Source: an uncultured Desulfuromonadales bacterium (GTDB lineage: Bacteria > Desulfobacterota > Desulfuromonadia > Desulfuromonadales > Geopsychrobacteraceae). From it: a DNA stretch of 27,312 nucleotides. Under the pieces are notes generated by a model. The model was given only the letters and a program-made list of their open reading frames with translations, searched no databases and had not been told where the DNA came from. The position numbers were made by a program, and so were the translations under genes. This document shows positions 12,001-17,278 of this stretch, one piece after another. The stretch spans positions 1 through 27,312 of the forward strand of contig CALZHQ010000032.1 of NCBI GenBank assembly GCA_945787295.1, read 5' to 3'. Numbering within the stretch: position 1 is the stretch's first letter; each line of letters begins with the position of its first letter.

Positions 12001-13400
12001 GTGACCCGGCGACCCTGTTGATTCCGAATAACCCGGCGATCGGCATCAGTTACCTCGATGGTGGTATCCATCTGCGCAAAGTGATCGGTGGCCGCAGCCA
12101 GATGAACGATGGTTCGACGATCGATACCCTGGCCGAGGTCTGCTGGGGCTGCCACGAGGACAACGGCATCTCCGAGTGGGGCACTAATAACCAGGCGGCA
12201 ACCGGCAACAGTGCTTACGACTACGGCAGCCTCGATCAGACCAACTGGGTCGGCGCGGTTTGGAACAGTGCGAACTTCGGTTACAAGACCGGTTACATCC
12301 AGTCGACCCACACCACAGATCCGACCGGGACGTCGCAGGTGACCTGGGATGCTGCTAATGGCCGTTACAACGAAACCACCGATACGGTAGATAAGATCCG
12401 CTGCTCCAACTGCCATGATGTGCATAACCGCAACCTGGCACCAGGCGACACCATGAGCGGAGCACCTTTCCTGCGCGGCACCTGGATGGGCAACCCATAT
12501 GAAGAAGATGGTGCGCCGTTCAGCCAGGATTACACCTCGCAGAACGCCTACGGGGCAGTCCCCCGTGGCGGAACAGCTTACAACGAGTTGGGTGGCTACT
12601 ACATCGATCAGAACAACGTCGTTCCGGGTACCGGAGCAACGACGCAGACTCCAGCAACCTATCCGACTTCCGGCTGGACGTTGGAAAGCTCGGCTGGCCT
12701 CTGTACCCTCTGCCATGGAGACGATGTCGACAACCTCGACCAGCTCAGCGGTGAGAATCTCTGGGTGGGAACCAACGGGCACAGCAACGCAGTTGTTGGC
12801 GGTTCGATGAGCAATGCGGCGAATATCTTCGACTTCACCCACGGCCGGCCGACGCCAGTTCAGGTTGGAGACCGGAGCAACCGCGGAGTCGGAGAATTTA
12901 CCAGCCAGGTGCCGAGTATGGGCTACATCTCACAGCAAGAGGTTGAGGGGAATGCTGAAGGTCACGGCTACCGTGGTCACGCCAGCAGCGGTTATACTGG
13001 TGAGTATATTCCTTCAACCGACCCGGCCAGCAGAGCCTATGGTTTCACCGCTTATGATTGGGGAGCTTCGGTCGATGCCGGGACCACGGACGGTCTTTAT
13101 CACCAATTCAGCTGCTCCAAGTGCCACAACCCGCATGCGTCGCGCTTGCCGAAGCTGATGATCACCAACTGTCTCGATATCAGGCATAACACCTGGGATG
13201 ATGCAAAGTCGAGCGATCAGACACGTTACACAGCTGCGGCACTGAGCGCTGTCGACTCGGGCAAGAAGGCCGCTTACTACGCCTCGGCTCAGAACTGTCA
13301 CCGTTATGATGACAGCCGCTCGACGCAGCAGCTCAAAGGTGGCTGGAACAAGGTGACGCCGTGGGAGAATGAGAACATCAATGATACGGCGCATCCGTAG
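3..13400 (+). CDS. Giant multiheme c-type cytochrome with FN3-like domains (5' partial)
   Basis: The frame is open to the window edge, so the true start and any signal peptide lie upstream; the TTG at 12 is internal to a repeat and is not a start. At least 4465 residues are encoded. Manual counting gives 121 CxxCH motifs: 108 in a modular array (nt 51-8459), three just after it, and ten in a C-terminal segment. There is also one CX4CH (8919), one CX7CH (11781) and one CX17CH (11313). Four FN3-like domains and one further beta-rich domain (nt 8976-10965) carry no heme motif. No membrane helix is visible. Covalent heme attachment happens outside the cytoplasmic membrane, so a periplasmic, outer-membrane or extracellular electron-transfer or electron-storage role is inferred from the family. 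The stop TAG at 13398 is followed by a strong hairpin. No porin or cytochrome-maturation gene is present in the window. Confidence 0.95.
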   Translation, partial: TGALISIAAGQTAPGDCATCHTGTWEAEHSTMPNHTGIVTVTGTTCGTCHDDTLVSVAADTHNACISCHDAITGALISIAIGQTAPGNCATCHTGTWEAEHPVASDHTGIVTVGSTSCASCHDDTLVSAAVDTHNACASCHNAADGALISIATAQAAPGDCETCHTTGFDTIHTAHAHTVVQGPGDLSHIAPGQLCSNCHVVSTWAEIEGTEHNVPTNGAGSCATCHNSPRQEVIDAINLGANPTNCLPCHSNKDMTPHGSANHMTLGYVTGGATPCLTCHDPGGSTNEAVTIIHNSNCALCHTTIPALQPGVPVGGGDCLTCHTSTWDVTHTTNTPSHNTLIQVAATGCASCHSDPPPLTDAGDPKVHNACATCHDVNGGLVSSAVGQDFTTGGDCATCHTGGFDVTHAAHAHTVALNAADISAGLSCGYCHVVANWTEIDGTEHNVATNGAGSCSTCHNSPRVEVLTAIATGANPTDCLDCHSDKTTLHGTSDHTALGYVTTTASCVTCHDPGVVPNATVSITHLNNCALCHTTPPFLQPGVPGQGECVFCHSSTWEATHTTNTPDHSNLVQVATTDCANCHDNTLASAAADTHNSCSSCHNADGTLRSLAIGKTFVAGGDCATCHTGTWEVTHPTAPDHTALVAVGVSSCANCHSNPPPLTDAGDPKVHNACVSCHNATSGALISSAVGKTFAVGGDCATCHTTGFDTIHTAHTHTVAEGPGDLSHNAPGQPCSNCHVVSTWAEIEGTEHNVPTNGAGSCATCHNSPRQEVIDAIALGADPTNCLNCHSNKDMTPHGSADHMTLGHVTGGATPCLSCHDPGGSTNETVTIIHNSDCVLCHTSIPALQPGLPAGGGDCLACHTDTWTVTHTTNPPSHNTLVTVTGTTCGSCHSDPPPLADAGDPTNHNACGSCHDVDGGLISSAVGKDFTTGGNCATCHTGTWEANHTLSPAPDHTALVNITGTTCGPCHTDPPPLVDAGDATNHNACASCHNAADGALLSSAIGKTFGVGGNCATCHSNTWDALHSTNVVSHNSLVTVTGTGTTGTGCANCHSDPPPLTDAGDPKVHNACGSCHDANGALISTAIGKDFTTGGDCALCHNTGFDTIHTAHAHTVAEGAGDLSYDAPGQLCSNCHVVSTWAEIDGTEHNVPTNGAGSCATCHNSPRQEVIDAIALGADPTNCLNCHSNKNLTVHGSADHVALGYVLGGATPCLNCHDTGAAVNGTVATTHLSNCTLCHTTAPALQPGIPAGGGVCTVCHTNTWDVLHITNTPSHNNLVQVAATSCGLCHSDPPPLTDAGDPKVHNTCSSCHDVDGGRISSASGKDFTTGGDCTTCHLSSWEVTHTTNTPDHTPLVSVVGTGTTGTGCGNCHSDPPPLTDAGDVKVHNACASCHDVNGARISLAVAKTFAVGGDCVTCHASGFDGSHSAHTHTVQLGAGDLSHNAPGQPCSNCHVVSTWAEIEGTEHNVPTNGAGSCATCHNSPRQEVIDAITLGADPTNCLDCHSNKNLTVHGSADHMTLGYVTVGATPCLSCHDPGGTTNETVTLIHNSNCALCHTTIPALQPGLPAGGGDCLACHTDTWEVTHTTNTPDHTPLVTVVGTGSTGTGCANCHSDPPPLTDAGDVKVHNACASCHNVDGGLISSAVGQDFTTGGDCATCHSSGFDTTHSTHAHTVQLGAGDLSHNAPGQLCSNCHVVSTWAEIEGTEHNVPTNGAGSCATCHNSPRQEVIDAITLGADPTNCLDCHSNKNLTVHGSADHMTLGYVTVGATPCLSCHDPGGTTNETVTLIHNSNCALCHTTIPALQPGLPAGGGDCLACHTDTWDVTHTTNTPSHNTLVTVTGTTCGSCHNDPPPLTNPGDPRVHSACSSCHDANGGLISSAVGTDFTTGGNCATCHTTSWETLHSTNVPSHNALVTISGTGTTGTGCGNCHSDPPPLTDAGDVKVHNACGSCHDVNGAPISSAIGKTFVAGGDCATCHNSGFDTTHNAHTHTVQLGAGDLSHNAPGQPCSDCHVVSTWAEINGTEHNVPTNGAGSCATCHNSPRQEVIDAITLGADPTNCLDCHSNKNLTVHGSADHMTLGYVTAGATPCLSCHDPGGSTNETVTVIHNSNCALCHTTIPALQPGLPAGGGDCLACHADTWDVLHTTNTPSHNTLVTVTGTQCGTCHSDPPPLTDAGDPKVHNTCASCHDVDGGLISSAVGKDFTTGGNCATCHTGSWEATHTTNIPSHNTLVQVAATSCASCHSDPPPLTDAGDPTNHNACGSCHDVNGARISSASGQTFAAGGDCATCHTGTWEATHTLSPAPDHTALVTVTGSTCGPCHSDPPPLTDAGDATNHNACASCHDATTGALLSSALGKTFAGGGNCATCHTSSWDALHTTNTPSHNALVQVGVSSCASCHSDPPPLTDAGDAKVHNACGSCHDANGVLISSAVGTDFTTGGDCATCHTSGFDTLHSTHSHTVSLGAGDLSAGSSCGSCHVVANWTEIDGTEHNVATNGAGSCATCHNSPRQEVIDAITLGANPTNCLDCHSAKTAAHGSVDHVALGYVTGGATPCLSCHDTGAAVNGTVETTHLDNCTLCHTTAPALQPGVPVGGGDCVTCHTDTWEVTHTTNTPSHNPLVQVAATSCGNCHTDPPPLTDAGDSANHNTCGSCHDANGGLISSAVGKDFTTGGDCATCHTGTWEAEHPSMPNHTGLVTVTGTTCGSCHDDTLVSAAPETHDACASCHNPVDGALISIAAGQTGAGNCVTCHTGTWEAMHTTMPNHTGLVTVAGTTCGSCHDDTLVSAAPTTHNACVSCHDTVTGALISIAIGQAAPGNCESCHTDAWETMHANSCGSCHGNGTDQHWPQLSSSDPADYPNRAGSHAEHVLSIADAINGGGFGSGTTAEKNASCIYCHPGGTHTNDDSTAPADLYQDGQAGNSDADDKYIYVLDDAAVPGPGGTKNFPIDTDGSAKAYNHLDPTNPIENYGTCSNIDCHSSAAYTPHWYGDVVPPGTITDLAASTTDPDATEQVPGSVALTWTAPGDDGLLPTRAYQYEVRYSTSPINEGNFASATRTGAPPKVAFRGITEKMVITGLTPGQSYYFGVRTYDETYDPALANNVSLVAATGSSVAAHADDVKPEFFGMDRVDLTNEYSYDGNLVTTAVDLHWTAGQDYSLPLTYRIWWSEYSLKTHLALGGSLPTSDTGYTETGGVPTEGGSDYFIYTTTTQADEHRLQGLTAGVLYNLLVRAVDNSPASNTDTNTVVKMVLPKTMAEFNSDTKMYLTNSSNALVVQADPINPVWPGAGTSTLTVGGSLTWVASSTYSSDTNVQGIGFDILAANQDKDTATLEYQLGYATSGGSWVQSLGNEPVKSRALGRKSSRVQKLGMFDFADIVPAGYKLAVRLSAPGTNPGDINLSFGTNNNKGQLLINEQAYNHAPDAPSGINITEQLVGGYLDIDWTASGDNDPGLGQTVKYDVFGSADNGGSYPYVIATDVTDPVAGVTWDTVQDGLAGSSYNIKVKVVAHDGNLYETGLAAPNDLDAGVEGISGTYLLDNSVDTEPPAAPTLVTYKTRPVQGTVYLEWLAVGDDGDKGSRAGQYDIRFSKVSAGPFDWATATQTDGEPTPGFKGSMEEFDLMRLDPENDYYIAMKAADEAGNWSPQSNVVTAVGGREFCGTCHSTPPELDPNIGTHRAHGNTLDDCVKCHGEEVWTYTVHHYDGQLKLGWGYDASGTRLPSVEADIVGDNVSYSQFNGTEMVKIYEDTDGGGGFNATGTYDVPQGYNGDSGSCMNFVDPTGGTSGVYASGCHGPFVPKWADGADGPQLAPQCADCHGDKTPARDLDPYGRVWDDNVAGLPTPEVQASPPLDNHGYNTGRFVGAHEKHLNISMRFAKGDPCRLCHLNTWESGMHANTSQDVVFDVAAGVDENTPAVWTPNASGPDTPGTCGSLNAYSCHDTGATWDTGTPAKCNECHGFGGLAYTVGAGSSEIGHVMDAGQVQDCTHCHVAGHPQSPDGVTPGDPATLLIPNNPAIGISYLDGGIHLRKVIGGRSQMNDGSTIDTLAEVCWGCHEDNGISEWGTNNQAATGNSAYDYGSLDQTNWVGAVWNSANFGYKTGYIQSTHTTDPTGTSQVTWDAANGRYNETTDTVDKIRCSNCHDVHNRNLAPGDTMSGAPFLRGTWMGNPYEEDGAPFSQDYTSQNAYGAVPRGGTAYNELGGYYIDQNNVVPGTGATTQTPATYPTSGWTLESSAGLCTLCHGDDVDNLDQLSGENLWVGTNGHSNAVVGGSMSNAANIFDFTHGRPTPVQVGDRSNRGVGEFTSQVPSMGYISQQEVEGNAEGHGYRGHASSGYTGEYIPSTDPASRAYGFTAYDWGASVDAGTTDGLYHQFSCSKCHNPHASRLPKLMITNCLDIRHNTWDDAKSSDQTRYTAAALSAVDSGKKAAYYASAQNCHRYDDSRSTQQLKGGWNKVTPWENENINDTAHP
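2103..3770 (+). repeat. Higher-order block, copy 1 (L-SSS-L')
   Basis: This block holds hemes 28-48 and resembles 5925-7796 unit by unit. Both have an S unit with the LSPAPDHTALV insert, directly followed by an S unit reading WDALH, and both end in an L unit whose fifth and sixth hemes read DTGAAVNGTV and NCTLCHTTAPALQPG. Copy 2 has one extra S unit. A segmental duplication followed by gain or loss of a three-heme unit is inferred. Confidence 0.7.
4248..5447 (+). repeat. Near-identical adjacent L units (L5 and L6)
   Basis: The L units at 4248-4724 and 4971-5447, separated by one S unit, encode identical protein from CSNCHVVST through to the following LACHTDTW, about 125 residues. The DNA differs at many positions, nearly all synonymous third bases. 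This pair is the closest in the array. Confidence 0.8.
5925..7796 (+). repeat. Higher-order block, copy 2 (L-SSSS-L')
   Basis: This block holds hemes 76-99 and is the counterpart of 2103-3770. It has four S units where copy 1 has three. Its last L unit (7332-7796) has an N-terminal half like the second L unit at 1191 (VVANWTEIDGTEHNVATNG) and a C-terminal half like the L unit at 3294, so it looks like a recombinant. Confidence 0.7.
8460..8975 (+). other. Array-terminating heme domain with CxxxxCH motif
   Basis: This segment of the giant cytochrome ends the regular array. It has a last W-type motif (CESCH, 8460), then CGSCH (8508), CIYCH (8682) and CSNIDCH (8919) followed by TPHW. The CxxxxCH motif with preceding CxxCH motifs resembles the Geobacter CxxxxCH...CxxCH domain family (TIGR01904). 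Whether the CX4CH site takes heme cannot be told from sequence. Confidence 0.6.
8976..10965 (+). other. Heme-free beta-domain block: four FN3-like domains plus one other
   Basis: Within the giant cytochrome, four segments read as fibronectin type III-like domains: about 8976-9345, 9358-9765, 10258-10617 and 10621-10962. Typical signs are a proline-rich entry (PPGTITDL, EPPAAPTL), a strand with V.L.W.A.GDDG and a late strand with GL.PG.SYYFGVR or L.PENDYYIAMKA. The second is divergent. Between the second and third, about 9766-10257 encodes a different beta-rich segment with a PAGYKLAVRL motif that I cannot assign. The block has no CxxCH. FN3 domains often act as spacers or adhesion modules; that role here is inference. 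Confidence 0.7.
10966..13400 (+). other. C-terminal ten-heme segment of the giant cytochrome
   Basis: CxxCH motifs start at 10971, 11052, 11430, 11634, 11850, 11946, 12141, 12402, 12702 and 13113. Unlike the array these are irregularly spaced, with long intervening segments rich in Gly, Asn, Tyr and Asp. A CX17CH (11313-11372) and a CX7CH (11781-11810) are additional candidate sites. The last motif, CSKCHNPHASRLPKLM, and the tail with NCLDIRH and NCHRYD look like the C termini of larger FN3-containing Geobacter-type cytochromes (from memory, not searched). Confidence 0.7.
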
Positions 13401-13489
13401 GTGAAGATGATGCAAAAGGACGAGAACATCCGGCTTTCGAACCTGTAAATCTATTTCTGCTTGCAGGGCCGTTTGACTCGGTAAATGTT

Positions 13490-13538
13490 AACCAAAACAG
13501 GCTGGCCGTTCGTATGGACGGACCAGCCTGTTTTGGTT
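13490..13538 (+). terminator. Strong hairpin, probable terminator of the giant cytochrome gene
   Basis: AACCAAAACAGGCTGG (13490-13505) is perfectly complementary to CCAGCCTGTTTTGGTT (13523-13538), and the loop can pair further (CCGT with ACGG). It starts 89 bp after the cytochrome stop. The T-rich tract lies in the 3' arm rather than after it, so it may work in both directions. Confidence 0.75.
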
Positions 13539-13880
13539 TGAACAAGCTGTTTTGGCATGCGACGGTTAGGGTTAAGTGAACTTATGAGGTGCCGGTAAGA
13601 TTGCCTCGAATCTTTCTTGTTAGTGGGACGGAGAAGTGTAAGCTTTTCCGACAAGCAGACTGTTGAATGAAAAATTTTCAGCGCACCAAAGCCCCGAATG
13701 AATATGCCCATTTCCTATGGGCAATGATCGGTGTATTGTTGTTTCGATAGATAATGGCCGGTTAAAATCGATAGAAAATTTAATAGTCCAAAAAAGCATA
13801 AACTTTATAAGAGTCGTATCTTCAATGATTAGGCAGGGTGTGTCGTTGTGAGCAAACCTTCAAACTTAATAAAAATTCAA

Positions 13881-13911
13881 TCCCAGTACCGACCGCCAAA
13901 TCCTACTGGGA
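13881..13911 (+). repeat. Inverted repeat upstream of lipB
   Basis: TCCCAGTA (13881-13888) pairs perfectly with TACTGGGA (13904-13911) across a 15-base loop. Its right arm shares GGGA with the next hairpin, so both cannot form at once. Confidence 0.55.
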
Positions 13912-13933
13912 GTCAGAGCTTCGGTTTGACCCC
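13908..13933 (+). repeat. UUCG-loop hairpin, REP-like, upstream of lipB
   Basis: GGG-a-GTC-a-GAGC, loop TTCG, GTTT-GAC-CCC forms a stem with two bulged A residues and two G-U pairs, 30 bp before the lipB start. The GTCAGA...TTTGACCCC pattern resembles dispersed REP-type palindromes of other proteobacteria. Only one copy is seen in this window, so a REP assignment is a guess; a leader RNA structure is the alternative. Confidence 0.45.
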
Positions 13934-13962
13934 TGTTCTTATTATGATCAGCAGGAGTTGAT

Positions 13963-14625
13963 GTGAAATCGGTTGAGCTAAAGTTCACGGACCTTGTTGT
14001 CGAGGATTGGGGCTTACTCGATTATCAGCAAGCCTTTGCCAGGCAGGCGGAAATGGTTGCTGAGCGGCTGCAGGGGCAGGGCGAGGATACGCTGGTTCTG
14101 GTTGAACACCCGGCAGTGGTTACCTTGGGGCGTCGTGGTTCAGCGGCCGACCTGCTCCTGCCGGAACCGCAAATTTCCGCTGCCGGTGTTGCATTGCAGC
14201 ATATCAACCGGGGCGGTTTGGCGACCGCCCATGAGCCCGGTCAGTTGATTGCCTATCCCATCATTGAATTAAAACAGAAGGATTTACGCTGGTATGCCGA
14301 CAACCTCCTCGGAACAGTTATTGATGTCCTGGCGGATTATGGTTTGCGGGGTGAACTTAAGTCTGGAGAGCCGGGAGTCTGGGTCAATGAGCGCAAGATC
14401 TGCAGCTTCGGGATTGCCGTTAAAAAGTGGCTTTCATCACACGGGATTGCCCTGAATGTCAACAACGGTCTAAAGACCTTCGATATGATCGTCCCCTGTG
14501 GGCGGCCTGAGGAAAAGGTGACCTCGGTGGCCGGGGAGCTTGGCAACGAAATCGATTTGACTGAAATTAAAAGCCAATTTGTTCAACATTTTCTCACCCG
14601 CTTCGCATACCAGCTTAAAGCTTGA
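13963..14625 (+). CDS. lipB: Lipoyl(octanoyl) transferase
   Basis: LipB moves the octanoyl group from octanoyl-ACP to the lipoyl domains of enzymes such as pyruvate dehydrogenase and the glycine cleavage H protein, the first step of lipoate synthesis in the cytoplasm. The 220-residue product has the family landmarks: LVLVEHPAVVTLGRRG (45-60), the RGG..TAHEPGQL substrate loop (83-95), the catalytic Lys in RKICSFGIAVKKW (K145), HGIALNVN (160-167) and the catalytic Cys in IVPCGRPEEKVTSV (C179). The GTG start at 13963 is chosen because AGGAG (13953-13957) sits five bases upstream; the nearby ATG at 13961 is out of frame. LipA is not in the window. The loop reads HEPG where many LipB proteins have HGPG. 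Confidence 0.95.
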   Translation: MKSVELKFTDLVVEDWGLLDYQQAFARQAEMVAERLQGQGEDTLVLVEHPAVVTLGRRGSAADLLLPEPQISAAGVALQHINRGGLATAHEPGQLIAYPIIELKQKDLRWYADNLLGTVIDVLADYGLRGELKSGEPGVWVNERKICSFGIAVKKWLSSHGIALNVNNGLKTFDMIVPCGRPEEKVTSVAGELGNEIDLTEIKSQFVQHFLTRFAYQLKA

Positions 14626-14673
14626 TAGAATAAGCGATATTTGCACAATCAATTTGTCAGTGGAGGTGCTTCG

Positions 14674-15465
14674 ATGAAGTGTCATGAAGTCGATTATACG
14701 ATTATTGGTGATGATATGCAGATGGTCGAAGTTGAACTTGACCCGAATGAAACTGTTGTCGCTGAAGCCGGCGCCATGACCTACATGGAGGAGGGGATCG
14801 GTTTTGAGGCAAAGATGGGGGACGGCTCCGAACCGGAGAAGGGCCTGTTCGGTAAATTGCTCGGCGCTGGCAAACGGGCCTTGACCGGTGAATCGATCTT
14901 TATGACCCATTTCAGCAATAACGGATCGGGGAAGCAGCATGTCGCTTTCGCGGCGCCTTATCCTGGTAAAATTATCGCTCTCGATATGGCAACTCTATCG
15001 GGACAGCAAATCCTTTGTCAGAAAGATTCATTTCTCTGTGCCGCTGCCGGAACCCGCATCGGAATTGCCTTTCAGCGCCGTCTCGGCACCGGTTTTTTTG
15101 GTGGTGAAGGTTTTGTATTACAGCAGCTCCAGGGAGACGGTATGGCCTTTGTCCATGCCTGTGGGACGATCATCGAAAAACAACTGCAGGGCGAAACCTT
15201 GCGGGTCGATACCGGCTGTATTGTCGCCTTTGAGTCGACTGTCGATTACAGCATCGAGCGAGCAGGCGGCTTGAAGAGCATGTTTTTTGGTGGAGAGGGC
15301 CTGTTTCTGGCGACTTTGCGCGGGTCCGGAAGGGTCTGGTTGCAGAGTCTTCCGTTCAGCCGCTTAGCGGATCGGATTATCGCTCATGCGCCAAGCGCAG
15401 GGGGAAGTGATAAGGGTGAAGGTTCCCTTTTAGGTGGACTCGGCCGGATGATGGATGGCAATTGA
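14674..15465 (+). CDS. AIM24 / TIGR00266 family protein
   Basis: The 263-residue product begins [26 protein letters not shown] and shows the glycine-rich beta pattern of the AIM24/TIGR00266 family, including [12 protein letters not shown] near 29-40, [11 protein letters not shown] in the middle and [19 protein letters not shown] and [21 protein letters not shown] in the second half. The family name comes from a yeast mitochondrial protein; the bacterial role is unknown and no catalytic residues are recognised. The ATG at 14674 is preferred over upstream in-frame codons because GGAGGT (14662-14667) lies six bases before it. It follows lipB by 48 bp and may be co-transcribed with it. No signal peptide or membrane helix is visible, so it is probably cytoplasmic. 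Confidence 0.85.
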   Translation: MKCHEVDYTIIGDDMQMVEVELDPNETVVAEAGAMTYMEEGIGFEAKMGDGSEPEKGLFGKLLGAGKRALTGESIFMTHFSNNGSGKQHVAFAAPYPGKIIALDMATLSGQQILCQKDSFLCAAAGTRIGIAFQRRLGTGFFGGEGFVLQQLQGDGMAFVHACGTIIEKQLQGETLRVDTGCIVAFESTVDYSIERAGGLKSMFFGGEGLFLATLRGSGRVWLQSLPFSRLADRIIAHAPSAGGSDKGEGSLLGGLGRMMDGN

Positions 15466-15542
15466 GTTTTCTGCTGGCACTGCAGATGAATTCTGTTATG
15501 ATTAGGCGATTGTTATAAATAAAATGTCAGGAAGGATTTGGA

Positions 15543-16406
15543 ATGTCTACTGATTTTCAAACTGTCGTTCGTTCAATATCTGATTTGCCGCCGATGCCCG
15601 CAGTTGCCACCAAGGTTTTAGAACTGCTGGGGGATCCGAATGTTAATTATGCAAAGTTGGGTGAAGCCGTTTCCGGAGATCCGGCAGTTTCTGCGCGTCT
15701 TTTAAAAGTTGCTAATTCTGCTTTTTACAGTATGTCGCGACAAATCAAGACGCTCGATCATGCCATCGCAGTGGTCGGCGAGCGGACTTTGCGGAGCCTC
15801 ATTCTGGCGGCCAGTCTGGAGGGTATGAACAAGTCATACGGCTTGTTGGAAAAACTGCTGTGGGAAGATTCGATCGGTTGTGCCATCGGCTGTCGCGTTT
15901 TGGCTAGAAAATTTTCCAGCGCAGATCCCGAGGAAGCCTTTTTGGCCGGGCTGTTCAGGCATCTTGGGAAAGTCGTCATGAATTACAGTGATAATGAGTC
16001 TTACCGCTCACTGGCTGAGGCAGAATATGCGGGTGAAGGGACTTACGTTGAACTTGAGGGGAATTATTTTCCTTATGCTCACTCTGTTGTTGGTGCTGCC
16101 GTTCTCGATAAGTGGAATTTTAATCGCTCTATCGTCATGACAACCCTGCATCATGCTGATTTAAAGATTCCGCATGAAGAGGAAGAGGAGGGCGGAAATA
16201 CCCTCTTACGTTTGACCGCGACGGTCAACTTAGCTGACCGCATCTGTAAAAAGCTGGGGATTGGCCAACGCGAGCCGGATGAATCGCTTGATGTTGCCAG
16301 TTGTCTCGGCGCTAAAGCGCTTGAACTCGATGAGAACGACGTCAAAGAAGCGCTTGATGAGGTTGCGGAGGTTTTTGCTGAAAACCGTGACAGTTTTGTC
16401 GGCTAA
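15543..16406 (+). CDS. HDOD-domain protein
   Basis: The 287-residue product starts with the HDOD signature: ISDLPPMPAVATKVLELLGDPN, then GDPAVSARLLKVANSAFY and IKTLDHAIAVVGERTLRSLIL. The middle has FLAGLFRHLGKVVM, where a true HD phosphohydrolase would have a fuller set of metal-binding residues. HDOD proteins are signalling or regulatory proteins without proven enzyme activity and are abundant in Desulfuromonadia. This is a single-domain form with no response-regulator receiver, GGDEF or EAL domain attached. The ATG at 15543 has AGGAAGGA about six bases upstream. A strong terminator 15 bp after the stop ends the transcription unit. Confidence 0.9.
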   Translation: MSTDFQTVVRSISDLPPMPAVATKVLELLGDPNVNYAKLGEAVSGDPAVSARLLKVANSAFYSMSRQIKTLDHAIAVVGERTLRSLILAASLEGMNKSYGLLEKLLWEDSIGCAIGCRVLARKFSSADPEEAFLAGLFRHLGKVVMNYSDNESYRSLAEAEYAGEGTYVELEGNYFPYAHSVVGAAVLDKWNFNRSIVMTTLHHADLKIPHEEEEEGGNTLLRLTATVNLADRICKKLGIGQREPDESLDVASCLGAKALELDENDVKEALDEVAEVFAENRDSFVG

Positions 16407-16421
16407 GTAAATAGAATTCTC

Positions 16422-16452
16422 AAAAAGGGAGGCCTTGAGCCTCCCTTTTTTT
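16422..16452 (+). terminator. Rho-independent terminator after the HDOD gene
   Basis: AAAAAGGGAGGC (16422-16433), loop CTTGA, GCCTCCCTTTTT (16439-16450) form a perfect 12-bp stem with a T run continuing to 16452. The A run on the left gives it potential in both directions. Confidence 0.92.
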
Positions 16453-16473
16453 ATCTGCTTTTTCCCCTGGAGA

Positions 16474-16503
16474 GTGACTTGGAGCGAGGAATTTTGCTAT
16501 GTT
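16474..16503 (+). promoter_or_regulatory. Candidate promoter for the tlyA operon
   Basis: An extended -10 (TG-C-TATGTT, hexamer at 16498-16503) has a -35-like GTGACT at 16474-16479, 18 bases upstream. It lies directly after the terminator and 34 bp before the tlyA start. Both hexamers are imperfect. Confidence 0.35.
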
Positions 16504-16537
16504 ACCCTCTTAAAGGCTACAATGAATAAGGTATGTC

Positions 16538-17278
16538 ATGAAGGAACGCTTGGATAAACTTTTGGTAGAGCGGGGGCTGGTTTCTTCTCGAGAACGCGCC
16601 AGGGCTCTGATCCTGGCCGGGAAAGTCGTTGTTGATGATCACCGGATAGATAAAGCCGGGATTAAGGTTGATGTTGAGGCGCAATTACGCATCAAGGGCG
16701 AGGAGCTGCCTTTCGTCTCCCGTGGCGGTTTGAAGTTGGCAAAAGCCTTACAGCAGTTTCCGGTTTCGGTTGCCGGATGCATTGCCATCGATGTCGGTGC
16801 TTCTACCGGTGGCTTTACCGATTGTCTGCTTCAGCATGGCGCGGCAAAAATATATGCCGTGGATGTCGGTTACGGGCAGTTGGCCTGGAAGCTGCGTGAG
16901 GACAGCCGGGTGGTGAATATGGAGCGGTGTAATATTCGCTCTTTGAGCCCGGAACAGTTGCCGCAAATGCCATCTCTTGCCGTCATCGACGCATCTTTCA
17001 TCTCGCTCGCTAAGGTTTTACCCAGTACTCTGCCGTTACTCTCTGCTGACGCAGAGATTATTGCGCTCATCAAGCCGCAATTTGAAGTTGGGAGAGGGCA
17101 GGTCGGTAAGGGGGGCGTGGTTAAGGATCCGCAGATGCATCAAAAAGTCATTGAGGATATTAAAGAGCTGGCGGAGCAGCTGGATTGCGCTGTGCTTGGC
17201 GTTGAAGAAAGTCCGATCCTTGGTCCCAAGGGGAATCGCGAATTTCTTATCTACTTACGTAAAGGGGCTTGTGAATGA
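16538..17278 (+). CDS. tlyA: TlyA family rRNA (cytidine-2'-O)-methyltransferase
   Basis: The 246-residue product has an N-terminal S4 RNA-binding domain (MKERLDKLLVERGLVSSRERARALILAGKVVV) followed by an FtsJ/RrmJ-like methyltransferase fold: SRGGLKLAKAL (about 61-71), the SAM-binding IAIDVGASTGGFTDCLL (about 82-98), VDVGYGQL, VVNMERCN, IDASFISL and LIKPQFEVGRGQVGKGGVV. This is the TlyA layout; characterised members 2'-O-methylate cytidines in 16S and/or 23S rRNA and some are linked to capreomycin sensitivity. Which rRNA sites are used here is unknown. The ATG at 16538 has a weak AAGG seven bases ahead. Its stop overlaps the next start as ATGA, so translation of the two is probably coupled. 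Confidence 0.92.
   Translation: MKERLDKLLVERGLVSSRERARALILAGKVVVDDHRIDKAGIKVDVEAQLRIKGEELPFVSRGGLKLAKALQQFPVSVAGCIAIDVGASTGGFTDCLLQHGAAKIYAVDVGYGQLAWKLREDSRVVNMERCNIRSLSPEQLPQMPSLAVIDASFISLAKVLPSTLPLLSADAEIIALIKPQFEVGRGQVGKGGVVKDPQMHQKVIEDIKELAEQLDCAVLGVEESPILGPKGNREFLIYLRKGACE

Larger units (their letters stand above)
13401..13962. other. Non-coding gap between the cytochrome and lipB
   Basis: I see no convincing gene in these 562 bases. They contain the strong hairpin at 13490-13538, a small perfect hairpin GCCCAT-TTCCT-ATGGGC at 13706-13722, an AT-rich stretch at about 13730-13880 that may hold the lipB promoter (no clear -35/-10 pair found), and two overlapping inverted repeats at 13881-13933. 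Confidence 0.6.

Noticed and set aside
13401..13448. In-frame 15-codon extension after the cytochrome TAG (GTG then VKMMQKDENIRLSNL and TAA)
   Set aside because: No sign of readthrough, Sec or Pyl insertion; too short to judge and likely chance, though a former C terminus cut by a nonsense mutation cannot be excluded.
13451..13711. 86-codon minus-strand frame downstream of the cytochrome
   Set aside because: Half of it is encoded by the terminator hairpin and its flanks; no domain, no good ribosome-binding site.
13848..13961. 37-codon frame starting GTG just before lipB
   Set aside because: No ribosome-binding site of note, overlaps the palindromes, no protein-like pattern.
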